From an uncultured Shewanella sp. (lineage in GTDB: Bacteria; Pseudomonadota; Gammaproteobacteria; Enterobacterales; Shewanellaceae), in NCBI RefSeq assembly GCF_947497935.1, contig NZ_CANMIO010000001.1, positions 186,001 through 250,000 on the forward strand: a DNA stretch of 64,000 nucleotides, read 5' to 3'. This document shows positions 29,411 through 38,553 of this stretch, in pieces (the stretch's first letter is position 1; every line of letters begins with the position of its first letter). The notes below the pieces were generated by a model, which saw only the letters and a list, made by a program, of their open reading frames with translations, made no database searches and was not told the DNA's origin. The position numbers were made by a program, and so were the translations under genes.

Positions 29411-30439
29411 TTGTCAGATCCTAGATTTCTTCAGTTAAATGCATGGCTAAACCAGTATTTTAATGTAAATGTATCGCCGCAGTTAATATCTGGCGACGCA
29501 AGTTTCCGACGCTACTTTAGAGTCGAAGTGAATAATCTGTCTTATATTGTAGTCGACTCACCGCCTAACCTTATCGACATTAGCCCTTTTATTCAATTAG
29601 CTGACAGTTATTCTAAACAGGGAATAGCCGTCCCCGAAGTGATAGCTAGCGATAAAGCGCAGGGCCTGATGCTATTGAGCGATCTTGGGGATGTGCAACT
29701 CTTGTCAGTGCTCAATAAAGACACCTTGCAGGGCTACTACTCTCAAGCCTTAGAACTACTCAAAGATATTGCCAAAGTCACCCACACCCAAGCAGGCCCC
29801 TTAGCGCAATATGATGCCGAGTTTGTGATACGTGAATTAACCATTTTCACCGAATGGTTAGCCCTGCACCATCTCAATTTAGAACCACAGCAAGTGCAAA
29901 CTCATACAGAAGCAGCATTTAAGCTATTAGTCGATAATGCTCTAGAGCAGCCACAGGTCGGTATGCATCGTGACTACCACAGTCGCAATATCATGCTGCA
30001 AAATAATCAGCTCAAGGTGATCGATTTTCAAGATGCGGTTATTGGGCCTGTGACCTATGATGCGGTTTCGCTGCTGAGGGACTGCTACATTCGCTGGCCA
30101 GATAGCGCTGTCGACGCTTTAATGCAGCAACACTATAAGCAATGTCTTAAAGCCAATCAGATCGATTCTGCTGTGAGTTTTGCCCAGTATCAGCGCTGGT
30201 TTGATTTAATGGGAATACAGAGACACATTAAGGCGGCGGGTATTTTTGCAAGACTAAATTATCGTGATAATAAACCCGCCTATATGGCAGATATACCACT
30301 GACGCTCGAGTATATTCGTGATATTGCTGGGCGTTATGCTGAGTTGCAGGTATTGAGCAACTGGATCGCAGAGGTGATTATTCCAGCGGTAAACGCCAAG
30401 ATTGATGTTGAGACTGATGTAAAGAGTGAAGGGTTATAA
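29411..30439 (+). CDS. amgK: Anomeric amino-sugar kinase AmgK-like
   Basis: Phosphorylates C1 of N-acetylmuramate (and GlcNAc) in the peptidoglycan recycling shortcut that leads to UDP-MurNAc. The protein has a phosphotransferase fold with the catalytic loop HRDYHSRN and the metal-binding DFQDA. The best start is TTG 29411, with ATGAGG just upstream, giving 342 residues. GTG 29405 is the alternative. Longer frames begin with unrelated sequence. It is one base before murU, and both sit divergent to lptD, as in Pseudomonas. Confidence 0.82.
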   Translation: MSDPRFLQLNAWLNQYFNVNVSPQLISGDASFRRYFRVEVNNLSYIVVDSPPNLIDISPFIQLADSYSKQGIAVPEVIASDKAQGLMLLSDLGDVQLLSVLNKDTLQGYYSQALELLKDIAKVTHTQAGPLAQYDAEFVIRELTIFTEWLALHHLNLEPQQVQTHTEAAFKLLVDNALEQPQVGMHRDYHSRNIMLQNNQLKVIDFQDAVIGPVTYDAVSLLRDCYIRWPDSAVDALMQQHYKQCLKANQIDSAVSFAQYQRWFDLMGIQRHIKAAGIFARLNYRDNKPAYMADIPLTLEYIRDIAGRYAELQVLSNWIAEVIIPAVNAKIDVETDVKSEGL

Positions 30440-31108
30440 ATGAAAGCGATGATCTTAGCGGCTGGGCGAGGAGAACGTCTACGGCCATTAACTGACTCTC
30501 TACCTAAACCTTTGGTCGAGGTAGCAGGAAAACCTTTGATTGTTTATCACATCGAAAAACTTGCTGCCGCAGGCTTTACGGAGATAGTGATCAATCACGC
30601 TTGGCTTGGACACAAGCTGGTCGAGCTATTAGGTGACGGGCGTAAATGGCAAGTTAACATTCAATATAGTGAAGAAACATCGGCGCTAGAAACAGGCGGC
30701 GGTATTAAGCAAGCACTGACTCTATTGGGCGATGAAGCATTTCTGGTTATTAACGGAGATATCTTCATCGATGAACTGCCGGATATTAAACCACTTGAGG
30801 CGGGCACGCTTGCACACCTATGGCTTGTCGATAACCCTGTACAGCATCCTCAAGGTGACTTTGCTTTACAAGCAGACAGAGTAAATGAGCAGGGAATTGA
30901 TAAGCTAACATTTTCTGGAATGGGGGTATATCACCCTGAATTATTTAAAGATACGCCTGACGGGGCTTTTGCGTTAGCCCCTTTGTTACGTCAAGCCATG
31001 GCAAAAAATCTAGTTGGTGGCGCTCATTTTAAACAGTATTGGTGCGATGTGGGAACAATAGAACGACTCGCGCAAATAGAAGAACGTGAAACAAGTAAGG
31101 TTAGATAA
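30440..31108 (+). CDS. murU: N-acetylmuramate-1-phosphate uridylyltransferase MurU-like
   Basis: Transfers UMP to MurNAc-1-phosphate, giving UDP-MurNAc and bypassing the fosfomycin target MurA. The 222-residue protein starts with the nucleotidyltransferase signature MILAAGRGERLRPLTDSLPK, and NGDIFIDEL holds the metal-binding Asp. It begins immediately after the amgK stop and its last base is shared with the djlA start. Substrate identity is inferred from the AmgK neighbour. Confidence 0.82.
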   Translation: MKAMILAAGRGERLRPLTDSLPKPLVEVAGKPLIVYHIEKLAAAGFTEIVINHAWLGHKLVELLGDGRKWQVNIQYSEETSALETGGGIKQALTLLGDEAFLVINGDIFIDELPDIKPLEAGTLAHLWLVDNPVQHPQGDFALQADRVNEQGIDKLTFSGMGVYHPELFKDTPDGAFALAPLLRQAMAKNLVGGAHFKQYWCDVGTIERLAQIEERETSKVR

Positions 31109-31887
31109 TGCGTATTTGGGGTAAGGTTTTCGGTTTCATCATTGGATTTATGTTTGGCCGTATTGGTGGCGCGATTTTTGGGCTTTGGCTTGGGCATATG
31201 TATGATCGCAGGCAAAGCCAAAAGGCGGGGCTAGGGGGCGGTGGTAAGCGTCAGGCGCTGTTTTTTAATACCACCTTTTCGGTCATGGGCCATGTTGCCA
31301 AGGCATCGGGGCAAGTGACTCAAAATGATATCCGTATGGCGACTTCGCTGATGGATCAGCTTAATTTAAGTGGACAAGCAAGAGCCGATGCTCAGGCTGC
31401 TTTTCGTGAGGGGAAGGAGGCCGATTTCGATATTTACGCCTGCCTAAAAACCTTTAGGTTGATCTCTATGGGGCGTAAAGAGTTGTTGCAGATGTTTTTG
31501 GAGATCCAAATTCAGACGGCGCTTGTCGATGCTCAGTTGGATCAAAAAGAGCTATCAATATTGTCCATCATCGCCAAGGAACTAGGCTTTAGTCAGCAGC
31601 AACTCGATGACTTGCTTGCACGTTGGCAGGCTGAGTTTAACTTCCATCGAAGTGGTGGTGCGGGCAATCAAACTTCGATTAAAGATGCTTATAAGCTACT
31701 GGGTGTGTCCGAGTCGATGTCGGATCAGGATATCAAACGAGCATACAGAAAGTTAATGAATGAACACCATCCGGATAAACTAGTTGCCAAGGGATTACCC
31801 GCCGAAATGATGGAAATCGCAAAGTCAAAAGCGCAAGATATTCAAGCAGCTTATGATAGAGTTAAGGGTGATAGAGGTATGCGCTAG
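31108..31887 (+). CDS. djlA: Membrane-anchored DnaJ-like co-chaperone DjlA
   Basis: A type III J-protein that stimulates DnaK at the inner membrane. The 259-residue protein has a Gly-rich N-terminal membrane segment (about 6-28), a central TerB-like helical domain, and a C-terminal J domain with the HPD motif in NEHHPDKLVAKGL. E. coli DjlA is 271 residues. It overlaps murU by one base. In E. coli djlA lies directly beside lptD. Here amgK-murU is inserted between them. Confidence 0.92.
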   Translation: MRIWGKVFGFIIGFMFGRIGGAIFGLWLGHMYDRRQSQKAGLGGGGKRQALFFNTTFSVMGHVAKASGQVTQNDIRMATSLMDQLNLSGQARADAQAAFREGKEADFDIYACLKTFRLISMGRKELLQMFLEIQIQTALVDAQLDQKELSILSIIAKELGFSQQQLDDLLARWQAEFNFHRSGGAGNQTSIKDAYKLLGVSESMSDQDIKRAYRKLMNEHHPDKLVAKGLPAEMMEIAKSKAQDIQAAYDRVKGDRGMR

Positions 31888-31941
31888 TGATGTATAACTA
31901 GTTATAACTGGGTCAAAATAATAACGGTATAGGGACATATT

Positions 31942-32553
31942 ATGAAAACCAGCTTAGCGATTTTATTAGGTTCGTTTTGTGCACTACCTGCTATGGCAGA
32001 AGTTTATGTCGCGCCGTTTGGCGGCTATAGCTTTGGTGCGAGCGAGTTCGATATCTCGAGTACCGATTCGGAGGATAAAGGCAAGGTTAAGGTCGCCGAA
32101 TCACAAAACTATGGCGTGATGCTGGGTTTCACCACCAAGGACCCCGGCAATGTTTACCTGCTCTATAGCCACCAATCAACGGACTTAAAAACAGGCGATA
32201 ATTTCAGTCCAAGTGTGATTACTTCGATGGATGTGGATTATTTCCATGTAGGCGGTAGTCTCTACTTCCCGATGCAAAGTGTGAAACCTTATATTACAAC
32301 CAGTCTAGGCTTAACCAGTATGCGACCCGGTGGAGCCTACTCTAACGAGACGCGTTTCTCTGTGGCGATTGGTGGTGGCGTCGAATATCAGGCAACAGAA
32401 GCGTTCTCGGTTTTTGCTGAAGTCAAAGGCTATGCGACCTTTATCAATGCCGATAATGCGCTATTTTGTGGTAACAACGGTTGCCTGTGGAATATTCAAT
32501 CGGACATCATGTGGCAAGGGCAGGCTAATATTGGCGCCAGTTTTAAGTTCTAA
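31942..32553 (+). CDS. Outer-membrane beta-barrel protein, OmpA-like barrel type
   Basis: A 203-residue protein with a signal peptide (cut after AMA near residue 19). The mature part alternates polar and aromatic or hydrophobic residues as in an eight-stranded barrel and ends with GASFKF, an outer-membrane C-terminal signature. Function is not known. A Cys pair (FCGNNGC) may form a surface disulfide. It has its own start after djlA. Confidence 0.7.
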   Translation: MKTSLAILLGSFCALPAMAEVYVAPFGGYSFGASEFDISSTDSEDKGKVKVAESQNYGVMLGFTTKDPGNVYLLYSHQSTDLKTGDNFSPSVITSMDVDYFHVGGSLYFPMQSVKPYITTSLGLTSMRPGGAYSNETRFSVAIGGGVEYQATEAFSVFAEVKGYATFINADNALFCGNNGCLWNIQSDIMWQGQANIGASFKF

Positions 32554-32643
32554 GCGCTAATTTTTAGGGACAAGGTTTAGAGCCAACTTTTAGAGCTAAG
32601 TTTACGTTTTGGAGCTAGTGATTTTTTAGCTAAGGTTATTTTG

Positions 32644-33597
32644 ATGAAACTTGTTGTGCTCGATGGGTATACGCTAAATCCAGGTGATCTCGATTGGCAA
32701 GCATTAGCAGCGTTTGGAGAGCTAAGCGTCTTCGAACGTAGCGCGCCTGAAAAGGTACTCATCCGTAGTCAGGATGCTGAGATTCTCTTTACCAATAAAA
32801 CTGTGCTTGATGCAGAAGTATTAAGTCAGCTGCCTAAGCTGAAGTATATTGGAATTTTGGCAACTGGCACCAATGTTGTGGATCTTGAGGCTGCGAAAGA
32901 ACTCGGTATTGTGGTCACCAATGTGCCGGGTTATGGCCCCGATGCGGTAGCACAGATGGTGTTTGCCCATTTACTCCATGCCACACAACAGGTTGCGGTG
33001 CACACCGACGCCGTAAAGCGCGGGATCTGGAGCGAGTCGAAAGACTTTTGTTTTACACTTATGCCGCTGCAATCGTTAAAGGGCAAGAACTTAGGTTTAA
33101 TCGGTTTTGGTGATATTGGTAAGGTGGTCGCTCAAATTGGTCAGGCCTTTGGTATGAAGGTATTGGTCAATACCCGTAATCCTCAAGTCAAATTGCCAGA
33201 TGGTTGCAGATGGGCCGAGCGAGAGGCGCTATTTAGCCAGTCGGATGTTATTTCACTGCACTGTCCGCTCACTCCTGATACCGATAAATTGATCGATGCG
33301 GCAGTGCTTGAGAAGATGAAGTCTTCAGCAATCTTGATTAATACTGCCCGTGGTGGTCTTATCGATGAAGCTGCATTGTCGGCGGCCTTAGAGCAAGGAG
33401 TGATAGCATTTGCAGGCGTCGATGTATTGTCTACAGAGCCGCCATCGCTAGATAACCCATTATTGAGTACCAAGAATATCAGTATCTCACCCCATAATGC
33501 CTGGGCGACCATCGAAGCTCGGCAGAACTTGCTTGATATAGCCGTTGATAACCTTTCAAGTTTTACTCAAGGCCAAGTGAATAACAGGGTTAATTGA
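32644..33597 (+). CDS. D-2-hydroxyacid dehydrogenase
   Basis: An NAD(H)-dependent oxidoreductase of 317 residues, closest in look to hydroxypyruvate/glycerate dehydrogenase. The Rossmann motif GLIGFGDIG is near 146, the catalytic Arg lies in NTARGGLIDE, and the His in SPHNAW near 293. Substrate is not fixed by sequence. The start is ATG 32644, with TAAGG seven bases upstream, rather than TTG 32641. It is convergent with purT across a hairpin. Confidence 0.85.
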   Translation: MKLVVLDGYTLNPGDLDWQALAAFGELSVFERSAPEKVLIRSQDAEILFTNKTVLDAEVLSQLPKLKYIGILATGTNVVDLEAAKELGIVVTNVPGYGPDAVAQMVFAHLLHATQQVAVHTDAVKRGIWSESKDFCFTLMPLQSLKGKNLGLIGFGDIGKVVAQIGQAFGMKVLVNTRNPQVKLPDGCRWAEREALFSQSDVISLHCPLTPDTDKLIDAAVLEKMKSSAILINTARGGLIDEAALSAALEQGVIAFAGVDVLSTEPPSLDNPLLSTKNISISPHNAWATIEARQNLLDIAVDNLSSFTQGQVNNRVN

Positions 33598-33687
33598 AGT
33601 CCTAACATTGCTCGCAATTAATTCGATACAAGTCCATTCGATACTCGTTCGAGACCATTAGCGTCTTGGGATGATATAGACATGTAA

Positions 33688-33730
33688 GCCTCAAACTTAA
33701 TGCTAACTCTGTTTAGCAAATGTTTGAGGC
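33688..33730. terminator. Hairpin between the dehydrogenase and purT
   Basis: GCCTCAAAC / GTTTGAGGC outer stem with an inner TGCTAA / TTAGCA stem. It lies between convergent genes and probably ends both transcripts. The T-run is short. Confidence 0.6.
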
Positions 33731-33749
33731 TTTGTATTGGCAAGTTTAT

Positions 33750-34925
33750 TTATAAAACGACGTTAATCTTGCTCGCAGCGTTTAAGGCTTTTTCGACTGC
33801 CTTGTCGATATCAGTATCTCTAGCGAGTGCCACACCTAAGCGTCTTTTTCCGTCTATCTCTGGTTTGGCAAATAAACGCACCTGTGTATTTGGATCGACT
33901 AATGCTTCGGCCACTCCTGAGAACTGAATATTGTGTGAGGTGCCTTCGGCCAAGATCACCGCTGATGCACTCGGACCATGCTGTGCAATATTGCTAATAG
34001 GCAGCCCCAAGATAGCACGAACATGCAGGGCAAACTCCGATAGATCTTGGCTGATAAGAGTTACCATACCTGTATCATGTGGGCGAGGAGAGACTTCGGA
34101 GAAATAGACCTCATCGCCTTTGATAAATAGCTCAACCCCAAATAGGCCGTAGCCCCCGAGTGCTTCAACGACTTTTTTGCCGATAGCTTGTGACTTCGCG
34201 AGTACAACTTCAGACATCGCCTGTGGCTGCCAGGATTCACGGTAATCTCCATCTTCCTGACGATGGCCAATAGCATCGCAGAAATGAATACCATTTACCG
34301 CACTAATAGTGAGTAAGGTGATCTCGTAATCAAAGGGGATAAAGCCTTCGACAATCACTCGTCCCTTACCCGCGCGGCCACCTTCTTGAGCATATTGCCA
34401 GGCTGATTGAATTTGTTGCTGGGTGCGAATAACGCTCTGGCCCTTACCCGATGAGCTCATCACAGGTTTTATCACACAAGGTAAACCGATAGTTGCAACA
34501 GCATCGTTAAACTCAGCTTCAGTATCGCAGAAGAAGTATGGCGAGGTTGGAATGTCTAAGGTCTCGGCCGCTAGGCGGCGTATGCCCTCTCTGTCCATGG
34601 TGAGTTGAGTCGCTTTAGCTGTCGGTACGACATTGACGCCTTTAGCCTCCATTTCAACCAGAGTCTGTGTCGCAATTGCTTCAAGCTCTGGAATAACTAA
34701 GTCAGGCTTTTCGAGCTCGATAACCTCTTTTAAGGCCTGAGCATCGAGCATATTGATCACATGTGAGCGGTGAGCGATTTGCATTGCAGGCGCGTTAGGG
34801 TAGCGATCAACACCTATGACTTCTATACCGTAGCGCTGAAGTTCGATTGCCACTTCTTTACCCAGTTCTCCGCAGCCAAGCAACATGGCGCGCTTAGCAT
34901 TTGCAGATAAAGCTGTACCTATCAT
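33750..34925 (-). CDS. purT: Formate-dependent phosphoribosylglycinamide formyltransferase
   Basis: ATP-grasp enzyme that uses formate and ATP for the third step of purine synthesis, an alternative to folate-dependent PurN. The 391-residue protein matches E. coli PurT (392), with GCGELGKEV near 17 and [10 protein letters not shown] in the ATP-grasp fold. The leader mRNA carries an imperfect hairpin (see 34963-34996). No recognisable PurR box lies upstream. Confidence 0.94.
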   Translation of the reverse strand: MIGTALSANAKRAMLLGCGELGKEVAIELQRYGIEVIGVDRYPNAPAMQIAHRSHVINMLDAQALKEVIELEKPDLVIPELEAIATQTLVEMEAKGVNVVPTAKATQLTMDREGIRRLAAETLDIPTSPYFFCDTEAEFNDAVATIGLPCVIKPVMSSSGKGQSVIRTQQQIQSAWQYAQEGGRAGKGRVIVEGFIPFDYEITLLTISAVNGIHFCDAIGHRQEDGDYRESWQPQAMSEVVLAKSQAIGKKVVEALGGYGLFGVELFIKGDEVYFSEVSPRPHDTGMVTLISQDLSEFALHVRAILGLPISNIAQHGPSASAVILAEGTSHNIQFSGVAEALVDPNTQVRLFAKPEIDGKRRLGVALARDTDIDKAVEKALNAASKINVVL

Positions 34926-34962
34926 TTTGATTACCTTTTTAGATTGTAGGGGATTGTTATTG

Positions 34963-34996
34963 GTTGCTAAACCGATAAGGCGGTCAAGTTAGCAAC
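34963..34996 (-). promoter_or_regulatory. Hairpin in the purT leader
   Basis: GTTGCTAA / TTAGCAAC outer stem with an inner ACCG / CGGT stem, 37-71 bases before the purT start. It could fold in the 5' leader or be an operator palindrome. No known riboswitch class is apparent. Confidence 0.4.
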
Positions 34997-35049
34997 TCAG
35001 CGAGAGGGACTCTTGTCCCCTCATTTTTATTTTTCTTTAGTGTAACGTG

Positions 35050-35119
35050 CAGCCTATTTAGCAAGGGCAGTTTTAGCGGCAAGTGTGGGCGAGATCACTC
35101 TTGTTGACTAAATAGGCTG
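35050..35119. repeat. Inverted repeat with 12-bp arms
   Basis: CAGCCTATTTAG (35050-35061) and CTAAATAGGCTG (35108-35119) are exact reverse complements 46 bases apart. Confidence 0.85.
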
Positions 35120-35238
35120 TCCCTAATATGCGGTTTTAAGTGAAAAAAAATGGAATTGTATGCTCAATATTGCCATGATGTTGTTAGAATGTGTTCAGGC
35201 TCGATCGCCGTAAATGACGGTTTAAAAAGGAGTGCACC

Positions 35239-35679
35239 GTGTTTTTAGATTACTTTGCGTTAGGAATTATATTCTTCGTTGCGATTTTCCTCTTTTATGG
35301 GGTGATAGCTATCCATGACATCCCATATGAAATCGCTAAGAAACGTAACCACCCGCAGCAAGACGCCTTGCATATTGCAGGCTGGGTAAGCTTGTTTACC
35401 TTGCATGCCATTTGGCCATTTTTGTGGATTTGGGCAACCCTTTATCGTGAGGACCGCGGTTGGGGATTTCAAGAGGTGGTCGAGAAAGAGCAGCTACTTG
35501 AGAGTGAGGTGAAAGGATTGACTGAATCCGTAAGAAAACTAGAACAAAGATTAGCAGAGGTTGAGTCATCGAGTCGTGGTCCCAAAGCGATGAGCGCGGC
35601 TGACAATTCTCGAACAGACAGTACTCAAACCAGCAGTGCTCAGGCTGGCAGTGCTTCAGCAGACGGGGAGGTGGTGTAA
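35239..35679 (+). CDS. DUF3302 inner-membrane protein (YiaW-like)
   Basis: A 146-residue protein with two membrane helices (about 4-26 and 47-68) separated by IHDIPYEIAKKRNHPQQDALH, the hallmark of DUF3302. A C-terminal coiled coil (EKEQLLESEVKGLTESVRKL) and a Ser/Thr-rich tail follow. In E. coli the homologue YiaW is paired with the HlyD-like YiaV, as here. Its role is not known; a link to envelope or drug export is inferred from the partner. Confidence 0.75.
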   Translation: MFLDYFALGIIFFVAIFLFYGVIAIHDIPYEIAKKRNHPQQDALHIAGWVSLFTLHAIWPFLWIWATLYREDRGWGFQEVVEKEQLLESEVKGLTESVRKLEQRLAEVESSSRGPKAMSAADNSRTDSTQTSSAQAGSASADGEVV

Positions 35680-35680
35680 C

Positions 35681-36817
35681 ATGGATTTATTACTCGTACT
35701 GACCTATACCGCTATCTGTATTGCGATCTTTAAAATATTTAAGATCCCGCTGACTAAGTGGACCGTACCGACTGCCATACTCGGTGGCATCTTCATCGTA
35801 GGTGCCCTGATCTTATTGATGAACTATAACCATCCTTATACGCCCTTTGCGAAGGAGTATTTTGTCACTACTCCCATCAACCCGGCTGTTAGAGGCGTGG
35901 TTGTATCGGTAGAGGTGGAGCCTAACACCCCGATAAAGAAGGGAGATGTGTTATTTAGGATTGACCCAACCCCTTTCCAAGCGATTGTGAAGCAAAAGCG
36001 AGCGGCCTTGGTTGCTGCAGAGCTTGAAGTGCCACAATTAGAGGCTGCATGGGAAACCTCAAAGGCCGCTGTAACACGAGCGACTGCCGATAGAGACAGA
36101 ACAAAGTCCGCGTTTGAACGCTATGAGAGAGGGCGTAAGCGAGGCGGTGTTAATTCACCTTTTACCGAACTTGAGCTTGATAACAAGCGCCAACTTTATT
36201 TTGCATCTGAGGCGCAGCTTACTGCCGCCAATGCTGAAGAGTTAAGAGTGCGTTTAGCCTATGAGTCAAATGTCGATGGGGTAAACACTAAGGTTGCAGG
36301 CATTCAAGGTGAGCTTGAAAAGGCACTGTTTGAGCTTGAACAAACTGTGGTCAAAGCTCCAGCCGATGGCATGGTGACACAGATGGCGCTTCGCCCAGGT
36401 ATTGTGGCTGTCCCTATGCCTTTAAGACCCTTGTTAAGCTTTATACCAGATGAAGAACGTGCTTTTGTCGGTGCTTTTTGGCAAAACTCTCTGTTAAGAC
36501 TGAAAGAGGGCGACGAAGCCGAGGTGATTTTAGATGGTGCACCGGGTCAGGTGTTTAAAGGCAAGGTGGCTAAGGTGTTACCTGCGATGGCCGAAGGAGA
36601 GATCCAGTCATCGGGAGCATTAGTTTCCTCTAACCGTTTAATGGTTAGAGGCAGAGCCTTAGTACTGATTAAGCTTGAAGATGATGAGGTGAGAACTCGC
36701 TTCCCGGCGGGTGTTTCGGGTCATGCAGCTATCTATACCGAGCACTTTGCTCATGTGTCAGTGATGCGAAGAGTCTTATTAAGAATGCAGGGTTGGCTAA
36801 ACTACATCTTCCACTAA
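35681..36817 (+). CDS. HlyD-family membrane fusion protein (YiaV-like)
   Basis: A 378-residue periplasmic adaptor, the same length as E. coli YiaV. Two N-terminal membrane helices (about 1-47) are followed by the first lipoyl half (VSVEVEPNTPIKKGDVLFRI), a coiled-coil hairpin (about 100-200), the second lipoyl half and a beta-barrel domain. ATG 35681 is two bases after the DUF3302 stop, so the genes are coupled. No transporter gene is adjacent, which leaves its partner open. Confidence 0.8.
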   Translation: MDLLLVLTYTAICIAIFKIFKIPLTKWTVPTAILGGIFIVGALILLMNYNHPYTPFAKEYFVTTPINPAVRGVVVSVEVEPNTPIKKGDVLFRIDPTPFQAIVKQKRAALVAAELEVPQLEAAWETSKAAVTRATADRDRTKSAFERYERGRKRGGVNSPFTELELDNKRQLYFASEAQLTAANAEELRVRLAYESNVDGVNTKVAGIQGELEKALFELEQTVVKAPADGMVTQMALRPGIVAVPMPLRPLLSFIPDEERAFVGAFWQNSLLRLKEGDEAEVILDGAPGQVFKGKVAKVLPAMAEGEIQSSGALVSSNRLMVRGRALVLIKLEDDEVRTRFPAGVSGHAAIYTEHFAHVSVMRRVLLRMQGWLNYIFH

Positions 36818-36870
36818 TCGATGCAATAAAACGGTGCTTGATACTGTTACAAAGCTGAAACGCACTTGAT

Positions 36871-36900
36871 AAAAAGGGACCTTAGCGTCCCTTTTTCTTT
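36871..36900 (+). terminator. Terminator after the YiaW/YiaV-like operon
   Basis: AAAAAGGGAC / GTCCCTTTTT stem with CTTAGC loop, followed by CTTT. Confidence 0.8.
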
Positions 36901-36911
36901 TTAGGTAATAT

Positions 36912-36967
36912 GCCATTAGCCATTAGCCATTAGCCATTAGCCATTAGCCATTAGCCATTAGCCATTA
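36912..36967 (+). repeat. Tandem heptamer repeat, eight copies of GCCATTA
   Basis: Eight identical GCCATTA units run without interruption and end 27 bases before the ATG of the AAA+ ATPase. Copy number is exact as read. Perfect identity suggests recent or ongoing slippage. Confidence 0.95.
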
Positions 36968-36994
36968 ACATTCGATATCTGTTCAAGGATTAAC

Positions 36995-38464
36995 ATGCAA
37001 GATATTCAAGACCTTAGTGCTGTACTGCGATCCAACACCCCTATTGTCGTCATAGAGACCTATGAAGAGTATCGGGTGCTCGAATTACTCAGAAAAGTTT
37101 CTAACATCTTATATCAACCGCTGTTTAGTTGGAGCGTTACTCAGGGGTTGATGCGAGTCGATAGTGGCATGGGGAGGCAGAAGTTTAACTGTGAGCCTGG
37201 TGACATTCTTGGGCAGATAAAATCAACGAAGGAGCAAGGCATTTATGTGTTATGCGATTTCCACCCATTTGTTGAGGACGCACCTAAAAATGTACGCCTA
37301 CTGAAAGAGATAGCACTTGAATACGAAGCGCTTAAACATACCATAGTGTTAGTGAGTCATGAGTTTACTATCCCACCTGAAATCAAACATTATTGTGCAC
37401 ATTTTAGACTGTCGCTACCTAATACCGCTCAGCTATTGAATCTTATCTACGAGCAAATAGATAAAGTACGTAGTGAGGGCGTGATGCTAAGTGTCGATGA
37501 TGAGGCAGTAGCAAAGCTTGCTGAAAACTTAAGGGGCTTGACCTTTGATGATGCGAGGCGCTTAGCCCACAAGGCAATAGTCGATGATGGGGCGATTACT
37601 CACTCTGATATTGACAGTATTAACCGTGGTAAGTTTGAGCTGCTGGATATGCAGGGGGTATTGCAGTTTGAGTATGATACCAGTGATTTTTCTCAGGTGG
37701 CGGGTTTGCATAACCTTAAACAATGGCTGAGTCATAGAACGCCGTCAGCCCATACACAGATACTTGAGGATAAACCTAAAGGCATTTTATTACTTGGGGT
37801 GCAGGGTAGCGGCAAGAGTCTTGCCGCAAAAGCGGTTGCCGGTATGTGGCAAAGACCGCTACTAAAGATGGATATGTCTGCGCTTTATAATAAATACATA
37901 GGTGAAACCGAAAAGAATCTGCGTAAGGCACTGGAACTTGCTGATTTGATGGCGCCATGTGTACTCTGGATAGATGAAATAGAAAAAGGCCTGAGTAGTG
38001 GCACTGGTGATGATGGTACCTCTCAGCGAATTTTAGGGACCATTTTAACTTGGATGTCGGAGCGTAAATCTGATGTCTTTCTGGTTGCTACTGCCAATGA
38101 TATCAGTGCACTTCCCCCCGAATTAATGCGTAAGGGGCGCATGGACGAAATCTTCTTTGTCGATCTGCCCGATGCCAATATCCGCCAAGCTATTTTTCTG
38201 ATCCACATTCAACGTCGTCAGCTTGAGCCAACACAGTTTGACTTAGCCCAGCTTGCTAAGTTGAGCCAGGGCTTCTCTGGTGCCGAAATCGAGCAGGTGG
38301 TGATCTCTGCCATATATACGGCTAAGGCTTCTGAGCGAGAGGTGGATCAGAGAGCTCTGCTTGAGGAGTTGATGAAGACGCGGCCACTGTCGGTGGTCAT
38401 GCGCGAAAAATTAATGGCGTTAAGACAATGGGCCGAGGGGCGCACGGTTAATGCCCATCAATGA
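36995..38464 (+). CDS. AAA+ ATPase of the Ycf46 type
   Basis: A 489-residue cytoplasmic AAA+ protein. An N-terminal domain (about 1-225) is followed by one AAA module: Walker A GVQGSGKS at 268-275, Walker B VLWIDEIE with Asp327-Glu328, sensor-1 VATANDIS, an arginine-finger region ending RKGRMDE, and a C-terminal lid with GFSGAEIEQ. The arrangement and sequence resemble Ycf46, known from plastids and cyanobacteria, and FtsH-like AAA modules but without a protease domain. Its target is unknown. The 7-bp tandem repeat lies in its leader or promoter. Confidence 0.8.
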   Translation: MQDIQDLSAVLRSNTPIVVIETYEEYRVLELLRKVSNILYQPLFSWSVTQGLMRVDSGMGRQKFNCEPGDILGQIKSTKEQGIYVLCDFHPFVEDAPKNVRLLKEIALEYEALKHTIVLVSHEFTIPPEIKHYCAHFRLSLPNTAQLLNLIYEQIDKVRSEGVMLSVDDEAVAKLAENLRGLTFDDARRLAHKAIVDDGAITHSDIDSINRGKFELLDMQGVLQFEYDTSDFSQVAGLHNLKQWLSHRTPSAHTQILEDKPKGILLLGVQGSGKSLAAKAVAGMWQRPLLKMDMSALYNKYIGETEKNLRKALELADLMAPCVLWIDEIEKGLSSGTGDDGTSQRILGTILTWMSERKSDVFLVATANDISALPPELMRKGRMDEIFFVDLPDANIRQAIFLIHIQRRQLEPTQFDLAQLAKLSQGFSGAEIEQVVISAIYTAKASEREVDQRALLEELMKTRPLSVVMREKLMALRQWAEGRTVNAHQ

Positions 38465-38518
38465 CGTTACGCCTGCTAGAGGGCTGAGACACTGAGTTTT
38501 CTATAGGGGATTAAGCGA

Positions 38519-38545
38519 TGAACCGAACGAGAGCTGTTCGGTTCA
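38519..38545. other. Stem-loop between convergent genes
   Basis: TGAACCGAAC / GTTCGGTTCA stem with a seven-base loop, between the AAA+ gene and the DUF4136 gene. It lacks a U-run on either strand, so it is not a canonical terminator. Confidence 0.6.
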
Positions 38546-38553
38546 TTCTGAGG

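Larger units (their letters stand above)
34926..35238. other. Divergent intergenic region purT / yiaW-like
   Basis: Gene-free 313 bases holding the purT leader hairpin at 34963-34996 and a long-range inverted repeat at 35050-35119, both listed separately. Confidence 0.5.

Noticed and set aside
32555..32643. Repeat family in TTTTAGAGC-like motifs before the dehydrogenase
   Set aside because: Units are irregular and short; chance in AT-rich sequence is likely.
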